The notes beneath the pieces were generated by a model, which saw only the letters and a program-made list of their open reading frames with translations, was not told the origin of the DNA and made no database searches. Made by a program: the position numbers and the translations under genes. Shown here one piece after another: positions 26,090 through 37,590 of a stretch of DNA of 64,000 nucleotides (positions within the stretch are counted from its first letter, which is position 1; each line of letters starts with the position of its first letter). The DNA is from Pegea sp. RAD2-039 (lineage: Eukaryota; Chordata; Thaliacea; Salpida; Salpidae), in contig JAQGEQ010000003.1 in the NCBI GenBank assembly GCA_034620365.1, forward strand, positions 1-64,000, written 5' to 3'.

Positions 26090-26293
26090 AGAAAAGTAAA
26101 ATACTTGAAATAGTTTTATTGATGACTAATAGAAACAAAACTTTTATCATAACAATTTTAAGGCAAGATAAAAAACTCTTTTTAATATAACATTAATAAC
26201 CACAACCGTATGATGGACATTTCTTAGATATTTAATTACCAAAATTGTGAGTGTTAACGATATCATGTAAAGATAGATTAATAATTTAGGCAA

Positions 26294-27763
26294 TTACAAT
26301 TTCAAGCCCTTCCAGCAATTATTCAGAGACCCTAACACCCAATTCCATCCAAAGTTACAATGAATCTTACAAACTCCATAAGCAAGTCCAACAGTTAGAG
26401 CTGACAAGACAACTAAACCTTCATTTCGACCTCGGCTTAGTGTTGAGTTTTCAGAACTCAAATCATTCCATAACGAAGCATTTTTATTAGAATGAGGAAA
26501 TGGTTTGTCGGGTATAGGAAGTTCTAAGAAATCACAAATTGGTTTCCAACCATCACCAAGTTTCCAAATAAGTAGCTTGTCTTTAGGCGCATTCTGAAAT
26601 CAAATTTATATCAAAACTATTACTTAAGTGGATTAATAAAAATACAAACTATTTAACAGATTTTAAAAATGCTTCACAGAACTTTTTATACATTTCTTTT
26701 CCGAAAAAGTTTTTTGTTTATTTTATTTTTGTTCTTTACTTGAGTAGCATATCTAGTATATGGTTTACTTACTTGTAAAACAAAGTTGTTATGCTGCCTG
26801 TATGCCATTCTAAGTCTCTGTTCATTGTATTTCATCTTTGTAAAGAGCGAATACTTGGTAAAAGTTCCAAAAACAGTGCTGGCTAAAAATAAGTTTTTAA
26901 ACAACCAACTTATGTAGACAGTAATTTTTCTTGAATTACAAAATCAGCAAAAAAAATTACGAATTTTATTCTCACCACAAATTTCCAAGTATTTTTGAAA
27001 TCGATAAGCTGTCGGTGAAATTCTTTTGGAAAGCTTTTGAATGAATGTATCAGCTGATTTCAGTTGTCCAACGAAACTCTTCCACCATATATCTTCTGTT
27101 TCTCTTTGACAAAAGATAATCTAAGACAAACACAACAAAAATATGAATATTATAAACCAATACAGATAAATAAATAATTCTTAAGTAGATGAATAGAATA
27201 ACATATAATTATTGATACGAAAGATTATATTAGCTGTAGAAATGTTGTTAACTCTATCAACTGCATCTTGATTTGACAGTTAAAAATGTCCAGCAAGGAG
27301 TTTATAAGTTATGCTGACTTTGAAATCGAATCTTATGGTTAGATGGTAAGTCGTTGGTATATCATAAAATAATATTTGAGTAAATATGCTTTAGTCCAAC
27401 AATAAATTTCTTCACAGAGTTAATAGTTCAATTCGAATCGCTAAATACTCACATTTCTATATAGAAAAAATTCAATGAAAAGATAAAGCAAACCTTTGTT
27501 TCAGGGAATGCTTCTAGTATTTCTTGCCAATAAAAATAAGCTGGCAAATCAGTTACTGCATCCACTTTCTCTAACATCTTTTGAAAGTCTTCCTTTGTTC
27601 CTCCCTCTTTGCAGATTTGTTCCCATGTATCTCCATTTTGTTCATAATGATCCATTAAGTCATGAACTTTGTATCCGAGTTCTTTTAGAGCTTTTGCCAT
27701 ACTTTTTGTTCCACATTTTGAGAAACCAGCAAATACAACTTTCATTGTCAATAATTTTATCAA
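26294..27763 (-). CDS. Sulfotransferase-like P-loop protein, left copy
   Basis: Four exons (27745-27494, 27120-26976, 26882-26773, 26593-26294) join in frame to 268 residues from MKVVF. An in-frame ATG six codons upstream (27,763) is an alternative start. The N-terminal GFSKCGTKSMAKAL is the PAPS-binding loop form of the Sulfotransfer_4 type (PF17784), followed by LGYKVHDLMDHYEQ. Exon 2 starts IIFCQRETEDIWWKSF, the family's strand plus WW helix. Exon 4 has LLIWKLGDGWKPICDFLELP and IPDKPFPHSNKN, also family hallmarks, then a C-terminal hydrophobic stretch (VVLSALTVGLAYGV) that could anchor it in a membrane. A role in transferring sulfate from PAPS is inferred from family only; acceptor unknown. 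No break was seen. The near-identical inverted paralogue is at 44.9 kb. Confidence 0.88.
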
Positions 27764-28677
27764 TAAAAGCTAAAAAAGGTTTTCTGTAAAAAGATTCAAA
27801 ATCAAAAGTGTTTCAAAACATTTCAATTACATAATTAGAAAATAAAACTATTGATTTTAACAGAGAGAAATTTGTTTGCTGCTTTGACATAAGATTTGTT
27901 GAAATTGTTTTAAAAGTCTTTTCTAAGCTTATAAATGTATTGATGAAAAAGTGATTTTCACTAATCGCTAGATTGAAATTCTATATAACTATCTTTGTTT
28001 ATAGATATTGCATAACGCTGTAAGAGATTGTACGTATTTACATAAAAGAAATTTTTGCATAAAAACTTGCTTGTTTAAATTACTCGATAAACATTTTTAA
28101 AGCTTATTTAAAAATACTCCTTGGTTGAGAAATAATGCTACTATGAAGTTTATATCTCAAGACATTTCAAAGACACCAACTATAGTTCTACTAATAACAT
28201 TTATTTCAAACTGTAATGTTGTTAATATTTAATCTGTTTTCTGTAAAATTGGTTTTATGACGAAAAAGCAAATCTTAATTAGAAAAAAAATGTTGTCAAT
28301 AATTTACTTTCAACAGAAAGTAAGAGAATATAAGATAGAAACAATCATGTCAAAATAAAAACAAATCAAGTTTGTTTATAATTATTTAATCAAATTAAGT
28401 TTATATTAAATCAAAAATCATTAAATCTAAAATAAATGCTGGCTGTTATGGCAAAAACTTTATGTAAAAATAAAAATAAATAAGTACAAATAAATATATT
28501 TTACAGAGTGTTATTTTGTCGGCATTTCAATTAGATGATGTTTATAAAACTTTGAAAAGGTATTGCAAAATAGCTTACACTTGTTATTAGCTGCACTAGT
28601 ACGCGGACTTGAACGCTTTCAATGAAAAATAACTAAAAATTCTATTTTCTAATATTAGCTAATACTTTATGCTGAGA

Positions 28678-29530
28678 TTCCTTATATGCAATGATACAAT
28701 AAAAAGATTTCTTAGATAACAAAAACAGCGCAAAGTTGCTATAAAATTTAGATCAATTCGTTTGCTTGATCAATATGTAAGCTAAGTTGTTACTCTCTTA
28801 TCTTTTAAAATACATTTACTTTTTAAATGTAAAATAATTTGTATAATAAAACCAACATTTAGTTACAATGTGAGTTAATATTTAATTTCTTTTTATGACT
28901 ACTTTAACTTTTCTTGTTTTCAACTTTACTAGCATTGACAAAATATTTATGTCTAATATAAGACTCTGCTGTCTCGGGTACTTCCATCAGATGAAAGACA
29001 GACGTGTCCTAATGAATCTATTCTATAGAAAACTATTCAAAGGCTTTCTTGTCTTAAAGATAACTGCAAGCGCAATATGATACCTCTCAAGATCAATACC
29101 AGAAATTGGAAGGATATTGCAACAGATAGCTCCGAAAAGCGCTCTTTACTCTCCATGCGAACAACTGAAGGTTAGAGAAACGTTTATATTTTTAAATTAT
29201 TTTCAATTTAGAGTATCTTATTGTTTTTCTTGATTGTCGGAATTCGAAAACTGTAGCTTAGAGTACTATAAATGCTTATTTGAGTAACGCCAGAAATACA
29301 AATATTTAATTTGTCGATTTAGTTCTATGAAAATACTCTGTACTAAGTAAACAATGTTCTTAAACAAAACTGTTACTTCTGATGAAATAAATATTGTATT
29401 TGAAAGAGGCTTATATAAAATTCAATTATTTGTTTTTGTGATTATATTAACTTTTTCTAGTTAGGAGTCCAAGTTTATTAATGAGCTATCTCTGCAGTTT
29501 TTCTTCGACAGCTTCTACCAAACTCTTATT
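28678..29530 (+). mobile_element. Block with LINE C-terminal fragment (left duplicate)
   Basis: Within 28.95-29.18 kb the plus strand encodes the conserved end of the LINE group seen at 2.4 and 17 kb: IRLCCLGYFHQMKDRRVLMN, then, after one frame change, KDNCKRNMIPLKINTRNWKD and IATDSSEKRSLLSMR. The corresponding canonical order is LRWxGHVxRMxDxRxPK...WExxAxDRxxWR. The same block lies inverted at 48,340-49,190, so the LINE inserted before the segmental duplication. Confidence 0.75.
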
Positions 29531-29551
29531 AACAATTAACTTATTAACAAT

Positions 29552-31819
29552 TAAAAATGTAATGATGTGAAAACACCAAGTTTAATTTTAGAAATATTTT
29601 TGTTCAGGTACAATTTTGTGACACCCTTAACTTCGATCGTGGTTCTTAAAGACAAAGACAGAGAAAAAATCTTGAAACAATTAGCAAACAAAACACTTCA
29701 GTCTACAGCATCTCCACCAACTTCAACTTTGGCAAGCATTGTGTCAACAACTGTATCATCATATTCTACTGTTGCCAGCACCTACTCACCAACTAATCCT
29801 TCTGTAAAAAGTCCTAGCGGAGGAAATTATGGAGGAATTTACAGAGACCCTCACGTTGTTCTTCCTCTAGCCTCTGGGGTCAACCTTTGTTTTAATTGGA
29901 ATGGAAAAGATAGAGAAGTAAAACTTGTTTTAAAGTAATTGATTAAAAAATTACATGTATTTATTAATTTGATTTTAACTATACAATTTACGGATTACTA
30001 GATCGTCTAATAATTTTGTCAACAATCATCACTAGAATTAATTCATTACTTAAACTTGTAAGACTTACCAGTTGGCAACAAGGTGAAAAAGTTATCTGAA
30101 AAAAAGCTTATTAGAAAAATCATTATTCTACGTTTTAGTCTCTCATTGCAATTTGCTAAATACTCACTACAAATAGTTAAGAGTTTGTTGTTTGTTTACA
30201 AAATGCTTTGAAAATAAACTTAATTTTTTTTAGCATCAAATTTTTCAATGTTTTTCTACTGTTAATAATATCTTGAATGATTCAAAAGGTTCATAATTTG
30301 ATCTTTCATCCTAAAACTGGACTTATAGTTAATGGAATGATGTTAGCAGCACCCGCAGGAATCAAATCAACAACAGGAAAACCTCGAGTTTATATTCATT
30401 CAATTGCTTTTGTAGTTCCCTTAGCAAAAGCAAACTTTATTGTAAGTAAATATTTTCAATAAAATTCTTTGTTTTCGATTTTGATCAAATTTCTTTCCCA
30501 TTTAAATATCTTTTTCCTGATGTACTTTATTTCTTTAATATCATTTTCATCTGAAGGATGCTGATTTTGCTCTAAAAATATATTGAGATGATTTTGAGTG
30601 ATATAATAATAGCTGATCTCAGCAAAAAATATGAAACTTTTATTTAAGCTGGAATGCTTATCACCTGAAAATACTTTAGTTTGAAAAGATTACAATTTGA
30701 ATACTTGCTTAAATAGAGAGTTTCAGTAAATATTTTGCAGCCTACAGACACTCTGTACATTTTTTTTGTTTTTGTAGTAACAAAAAGTATGAATAAATTA
30801 ATTCGAAGCTGGTGTCAGAGTGTTTAAGAATTTTATAGTGTTAGTTTTGATTTTTATCTAACTAAAATATATCTAACTTTATTTGTTGCCTTTTAACTTG
30901 GAATATTGTGGAGCATTTTACTGGTAGCTAGATAAAGTTTTATAAACGATTAAACTTTATTTGAAACGACAAATTATCAAAACAATTTTTTTACAGATTA
31001 CTCCTGAAAATATCACGCTTGCTTACCATGGATTACAAAAATCGACAATTTCTTTAACGTCGAAATTTTCGTTAATACGTCATGGAGTATCTTTGTACGT
31101 TTTTGAAATTCACAACAGCATTATAAAGATGCAATTAATAATTGATGGTATTCACTATGAGGTAATGCATCTGTTTAATTTGTCTTTGAATTTATTCAAA
31201 ATGTTCAAACTTTTTAGTCCTTTAAAAATAGAGATTTGAAAATTAATCTGGATTCAAATTTTTGATCAGTTGTTGCTTCATCGGAAAAGCCGAGTCCCTC
31301 ATATTGATTTTGCGTTTGAGGATCTTAATAATAAGTTTTCAGAAGGCATGTTAGATGGAGTAGTTGGTCAATATTATGGAAAAGGAATTCATTTGACAAA
31401 ATCTAAAGAAGGAGACAAGGGCATGTTAAGAATCGGGTTTGTTTACTTTTTAATAATATTTTCAAGTTTCTTGAAAATTTAAAAAAAGTTTACAGATTTT
31501 GCGTTTTGAGTAATTTATTTTTATTTAAAAAAGACTAGTTTTGTCTGTTCAAAAAATAAATATTATGATTTAATACAGAAATAAACTTGCTGAAGTAAAA
31601 AAGTATCTAATGAAAGCTAATCCAATCACTCAAGAACAGGAACCTTGTTGGTTTTCTGCTCAAGGAGGCTTAAACTTGAGTAAAGGAGAAAACAGCCGAT
31701 TTGTGGTTAGCACTTTGGAAACTAAACCTGATTATGCTCATAAACAATTTGATCAAGTACAAAAAAACAATTCAGAAGTTGCTCATCATTCTGTGTTATC
31801 TGCGTTATTTAAAAAGTAA
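29552..31819 (+). pseudogene. 5'-truncated duplicate of the ITIH-like gene (last five exons)
   Basis: Equivalents of exons 21-25 of the 50.9-60.3 kb gene are present at 29608-29917, 30289-30441, 30997-31161, 31270-31436 and 31579-31819. Each has the same length and intact splice sites and frame. Homology starts at 29,552, inside intron 20, and runs past the stop to about 33,208. Encoded features include the Ser/Thr-rich linker, the DPH motif (YRDPHVVLPL) and the ITIH C-terminal domain ending ALFKK. By eye, exons differ from the full gene by about 1.3% and introns by about 3.5%. No promoter, signal peptide or upstream exon is attached; the sequence just before it is the LINE block. It is probably a pseudogene, but open frames and splice signals leave room for expression through a new 5' exon. 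Confidence 0.82.
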
Positions 31820-34800
31820 TTTACATCAGTAAAACTTTACTGATGTTTTTATGGACAAAAAAATGTTCTTATTGTAAAAATTGCTTCCATTAAGCCATTA
31901 CTATAATTTCAATTAATTCTTGTTATAAATGGAATTAAATCAGTTATTAGAGTAACATATATTAAATATTATTTGAAAAATTGTTTCATGTTTTCAAGGA
32001 ACAGTTAGATAAAGTTGAAAATAATCGAACTGTATTAAACTAACTGCCTAAACTAACCTATTGAATAAAGGCAGATTTCATTAAATATAACATTTTCTAA
32101 TTAAAGTCTAGTTGACAAAAAATGCTAATTACTATAAAATGAAAGACAAACTTTCGACTATTTTTGAAGTAATTTTTGTAAGCAAACGTTATAAATAAAA
32201 TTAGATGAATTCTAGCATTTTCTAATATTGTTATTTATTAAATAAGTCCAAATAATTAGGTAACATCTTATAATTAAGATAAAACCATCAGCTAATCATT
32301 TGCTTTGAGAAGATAAGTTAAAAGTACTAAAAATAACAATTTATTATAACAACTTAAAGAAAAATTTCTAATTTTAATTCAATTTTATTCTTTTTAATAA
32401 AAAAAAACAATATAAGAGAGAATTAATTTTTTTAAAATAATATTTTTATCATAACGAGGGCAAATAAAAAAGATTTAATTTTTCCTCAAATGAAAATTTA
32501 GTTTATTTTCTAATTCAAACGTTTTTAATAAGAACAAATCTCCCTGTTAAAATAATTCTATTTTTTTGTTAAAATAAAATCATTTCATTTAGTTACAAAA
32601 CTGATGTAAAAATTATCAGTTGATTAGTTTTGAAAAATCATTTTAAAAGTTATTTTTTCCAAATAATACTTATTGTAATTGTTCTGTTAAAGTCTTCTGA
32701 CACTTTAAACTGTACTCGTGTTTTGTAACAAGTCGATAGCAATCATTTTTGGTATATTTATTTATTTTTCCATTTGAATTTTTTTTATAAAAACCCTTTC
32801 ATCATTTTCTAGTAGCTTTTATTAAGTAAAATTTGATGACGCCGTTTATCCTCTAAATATAATAATAAGTTCCGCTTTTATTTATCTCGACCAATTTTGT
32901 TTAGCTGTGGTTTTCAGTCACTCTGTGTGCGGTTCTCACCAACCACTTCAAACTCTAATTGATGGTCAATTAGAGGTTTTCATCGAACAATTTTGACCAA
33001 AGTATTTATTTTATGAATTTTATTTGATCAATCAAGTTAGTTTAAATTGAAACACAACTTAAATAGAAGTTTTGAAAAGAGACTAGATAGCTAGTAACAT
33101 ATATTTGCTGATAGTAATTAAATAATTTATTATTAGAAGTAACTAACTATCAATTAGTAGTTAAACCAATGCATTCCTTTTGAGCAAGCAGTAGAACTAG
33201 TTTATATAAAGAATTTTTTGATTTAAAGCCAGATTTATCGTTTTAATTTTATTTATGGCAATTGTTAAAAATGAGATTTTATTGTCTGAAGCAGAAAAAT
33301 GAATTAAATCAGAAAATGTTTAGTAAATATGATGTTCTGTTGTCATAAATTAATTAATTTAAGTTTGTTTGATTTTTGCTTACAAATCGAGAGTATTTTT
33401 TCATATACAGATGTGACCATCAATTGAAAACTGTTAACAGTCGCAGCTACTACTTTATCGCTTCAAAAGTATGCTGAGTTGTAGTTTTCCCCAAATATAA
33501 ACAATGGTACATATACTACTATGACATTTTACAAGGTAAGTTATCAGCTTGTCCTTAATGTAAAACTATATTCAGTTATAAAGCAAGCAATCGACATTTT
33601 ACTAAAGAATGCTGTGGCAAAGGAAATTAGCGTAAAACTAAACTGTTACTCTTTAGTAATAGCACGGTAACACAACGCATCAAATTCATTCAGTGAATTA
33701 AAGCTGGAAGCTTCTTTAATGTTTAAAAATTTACTACTCGATGTGAATTAGTCGGTAGCACTTGATATTTTAAACGACCTTACTATTAAAGAAGAATCAA
33801 CTTTTTTACAAAGGGGATATTTTCTATGTTGTGTTCTTTTTATGAATTATAAAAAATTTGAAGTATTGTGTGAATATTTCTCTCTCAGAAATAAAACTGT
33901 CACCATCAAAGTAGTTTTGATGATTGTTGGTTCATGTTGGCTGTTTTTCTAAAGCTTGAAAAGCTCATTAAAAAGAGGTGATGAAAATAATCTTGCTCCA
34001 GTAACTTCAGATTGTTACCCAAAGTCATAAAAGTTGTGATTTTGACATTGAAATAGAACAAATGCAGTACATTGTGGTAAGCTGAAATATTTTTTAGCTG
34101 TTGTTGAAACTAATTTCAGTGTCTTGGTAATGCTCTAATCATTTCGAGGTTTACTTGTGCCTTAAAAGATTTTATTCTTGAAATTAAGATTTTTGTAGAC
34201 GAATGGAATGTGTCACTTATAATAATAAGCCAAGGTCCTCAAACGCAGCTCATAGAAACATCCATGCGACACAAATATCTACATTCCAGAAGATAATTTT
34301 TGGTAGCATTACATTTCACTATGCAGGTAAATTCAAATGTATTTTTTTCGTGTTCTTTTCTAATTGCTTTCAAAAGTAATCGATTCATTTAGTTGATATT
34401 CGAATTAATAGAAATAAATTATCAAAACAAACTTTGCTGTGATACTTTGCTGATGTGCTGACTCTATTTTTGAACAAAGTATTATCAACAACTCTAAAAC
34501 TATTTTGCTTAAGAAATGTTGGTCGCTAATAATAATTTTACTTCTTCATTTACAATATTATACAAATCGGAAACTAATAAATACGAGCCAATTATGATTA
34601 GGTCTCGCTCACCCTAAAACCTCCTGAGCAAGAATGGCCCATAATCTCTCCAAGAAACATTCCGTCTCACGGTAATGAGTTTCAAAGATAGACTCATAAA
34701 AGTAATCTTCGCTAAAGGTGGTAATATCTAAAATTAATAAAACTAGATGTTTATTGACTTTTGTGTGATAAGTTTGGTTTCATCACAAATCGTTTAGCAT

Positions 34801-35239
34801 AATCGGGGACTTTTTCTATACTTGGATGCCAATATCAAGTTTACGTGAAGCCTAGTTGTTAGTGTTTTAACTTATTTAATCAAGTTTGTTATTTAAGCTT
34901 AATTTCATCATTTGAAAAAATTCTTAAATTTTTTTATTTAGTAATTATCAATTTACTTCAAAAGTTTTTGACGTTTAATTTTGTTCAAGTGGTGAGCAGT
35001 AAGAAATTAATTTATTTACTAACATCCAAAACATAGATAGAAACACTTGGATGGATAAACAAGAAATAAAGCTTGATTACAATAGTTGGTTGTCAATTGA
35101 GCTAAATAGTATTCGGCGATAACTTTTAGCGGATATGTGAAACATCACAAACAAAGAATTGAAACTTTTTTGGTATCAACTTCATAGATGAAACCAAATG
35201 AATAAAAATTGAATAAAAAATGTTGGAATATTAAATCTA
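31820..35239. other. Duplicated 3' flank, then unassigned sequence
   Basis: Up to about 33,208 this is the duplicated 3' flank of the truncated ITIH copy, mirrored at 49,436-50,855. From 33.4 to 34.9 kb the composition is more coding-like, with broken plus-strand runs (for example YKASNRHFTKECCGKGN and LIETSMRHKYLHSRR). I cannot name the family; a dead transposon is the best guess. The last few hundred bases are downstream of the minus-strand CNOT7 gene. Confidence 0.4.
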
Positions 35240-37590
35240 TCAATTTTCGGTAGTATGATCTTCATCACTATATGCGATTGCATTTGTTCCTGATTGACCT
35301 CCAAGACCAAAGAGAAATCCACATCTTTCTCGGAGCTCGTTCGAGCTATTGTTGAAATAGTTCTGTAACAAACGGCGACGTTTACTTGTTACCCTTTTCA
35401 ACAAATTTCTTTTTACTTTTTGAATTTTAAAAAACGTTTTTCCGGTCAGCAAACTGTCACTACCAGCTTGATGCTGTTGACCGATTCTTTGAACTTCTAA
35501 TTGGTCAGCAACTTCTTGCAAACCCCCCTATATAATAATGAAAAAACTCAGCTTTCTATCAAGAAATGACAAGTTACAATTTTATTCGGCATTTCTCAAC
35601 CTAAATCTTACAAATGTAAGCATAAAACAAACGAATAAATGAACGGCTTCTAGAAGATTTGTTTAAATAATCAAACCTTCAAAGGTTCACAAGGTACCAT
35701 CAGATATTTGACATCATAAATTTTATGGAAATAGTCTGTTAGATCATCAAAAAACAAGTTTTCTTCATCTGGTAGTTGCTTATTTGTCAACATTTTTAGC
35801 AAATATCCAAAATCATAACCACTGTAATGTGACAAGTGTAATAGAGAAAGTTAAAAATGACTTATCAACGAAAACCTATGAAAACCAATCCAATGAACAT
35901 CTTTTAATAAGCAAAGACCAGAGGTGATAAGTAACTCGGCAAAATATGATTGGTTGATTCCAATCTGTTCATGAAGTTTAAACTGGATGCCAGCTTTGTG
36001 CAGAAGATCAATTGAATCCTGTGCATACATATCCTCGCTACAAGTGAAATGCTCTTAAAATTTTCGTTTGAAATTTAAGTTGAACCTACTTGAGATCGAA
36101 TTGGAAATTGAATTGCCAAGTAGACGTCCCAGGAGGAGTTTCTCCTTTCTCATTCATAAAAGTTAAACCTAGTTGAATGATCTTAAGCATATCTACATTG
36201 CAGCGAAGGATTTGGTACTGATAATCAGCTGATGTACGAAACTCTCCAAGAGGTTTGGCAACAACACCAGGAAATTCAGTATCCTGACGATCAAATGATT
36301 AAAGTTTGAAGTAATATACAATTTGATGGTTTATATAAAGGTCAACAGAAGACTAGTTTATTGTTAGAATCATTTTAATATTCAATCATTCGATTTTTTG
36401 GCAAAAAACAAACTTAAAAGAAAAATATTCTAATAGTTTCAAAATCAGAAAAGAATAAAACACCAAATTTGTAAAATAAATTATCATATCATAGTTTCAA
36501 TTATTTCAAAAAAAAATCTTCAAAAATATCATATAATTTTCTTTTACCAAATTTATCTATTATAAAATTATTTGTTTAAAATGTAACATTATCACATTTA
36601 TACCTTATACAATTCCTATTTCTTCATATCAACAACATAATTTGAAGTTTAAAAACAAATGCTTAAAAAAGATAATAAAAAAAATTAGAGTTAAAAATTG
36701 AAAGAAATCAAATTATAATTAACTATTGTACAAAAAATTGAATTAACATAATTAAAACATTTGATTTAGATTCAGGGGAACATAATTAAACTATTTAATC
36801 AAAATATAGATACAAAAAAAGCTTAAATTTTAAGGTACTTCTTTGTATGACCAAAACTTACATCAAAACACTTAAAAGAATAAAAAGATATAGTAGAACT
36901 ATTAGTCATACTAATAGTTTAAATATACTTGTTCATATTTTTAACTTAAATTATTACAATAATAAAATAATGATAGAATAAAATATCCATAGTAATATAA
37001 TGAATGAAAATAACTATCTATATAGTTTATTTATTCAGTTTGATTTATATTGATATATATATAACTACATTTATATTTTATTGATAAATTATTTAATAAT
37101 TTATTATAAATGATAAGGCTAAAAGATAAAGTTTAATAATTACTCAATAGAAAGTAATTATTTTATACAAAAAATTCTGAAAAATAAAATAATAGCAATC
37201 ATGAATTTTTATGAAATATTAAAAAAAATAATTAGGCTAAATAAGTTTGATTAAAAACATTTTGATAATAATTAAACTTCTATTTTAATTTTTAATTACA
37301 GTTTTCAAAACAAAGTTTAAAATGAAATCTAAAAATAATCGTTGGCATCAAAACACAAAATCAAAACTTTATTAACTTTCACAGAGTCATAACTTATATT
37401 TTTCAGAATAAAAAACTAATATATTCAAGATATATAACTATATATTCAAGATTTTCATGCAAAAACTATAAATAATTACCATGGCAATGTAATTGTATTT
37501 TTCAATAACTTTTCTTATTCTTTCAAATTCTTCATCAATATTGTTTGACCAGACATCAACAATCAATTCCTCAACATTTTGAGTCGGCAT
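35240..37590 (-). CDS. CNOT7: CCR4-NOT complex deadenylase subunit (CNOT7/8, CAF1)
   Basis: Exons 37590-37480, 36283-36090, 36037-35876, 35821-35677, 35527-35417 and 35362-35240 join to 281 residues; human CNOT7 has 285. The DEDD exonuclease set is complete: [11 protein letters not shown] (Asp/Glu pair), [12 protein letters not shown] (third Asp), [12 protein letters not shown] (last Asp, with His). Other near-identical stretches are [43 protein letters not shown] and KIYDVKYLM. The enzyme shortens mRNA poly(A) tails in the CCR4-NOT complex. A 54-nt segment (35416-35363), GT...AG and a multiple of three, interrupts the last domain. Spliced, the protein has family length; retained, it gains 18 basic residues. 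One gene stands for vertebrate CNOT7 and CNOT8. Confidence 0.96.

Larger units (their letters stand above)
26090..33208. repeat. Left arm of a rearranged inverted segmental duplication
   Basis: Three blocks here recur inverted on the right. 26,090-28,370 matches 46,602-44,510, with about 190 bp near 28.05-28.24 kb absent on the right. 28,678-29,530 matches 49,190-48,340. 29,552-33,208 matches 53,147-49,436. In addition, 27,686-27,905 matches 49,410-49,190. By eye, coding exons differ by about 1-2% and introns or flanks by about 3-5%, so the event is fairly recent. Confidence 0.93.

Noticed and set aside
27496-27789. Plus-strand open frame opposite the left sulfotransferase exon 1 (and its mirror at 44,905-45,198)
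   Set aside because: It is the antisense shadow of a conserved exon and mirrors it in both copies.
28895-29080. Small open frame conserved in both duplication arms as a new gene
   Set aside because: Its residues match the C-terminal end of a LINE protein and continue in another frame, so conservation reflects the shared duplication.
29567-29607. ATG at 29,567 as the start of a short new protein from the truncated ITIH copy
   Set aside because: The same bases are intron 20 in the full gene, followed by a normal acceptor, so the ATG is intronic.
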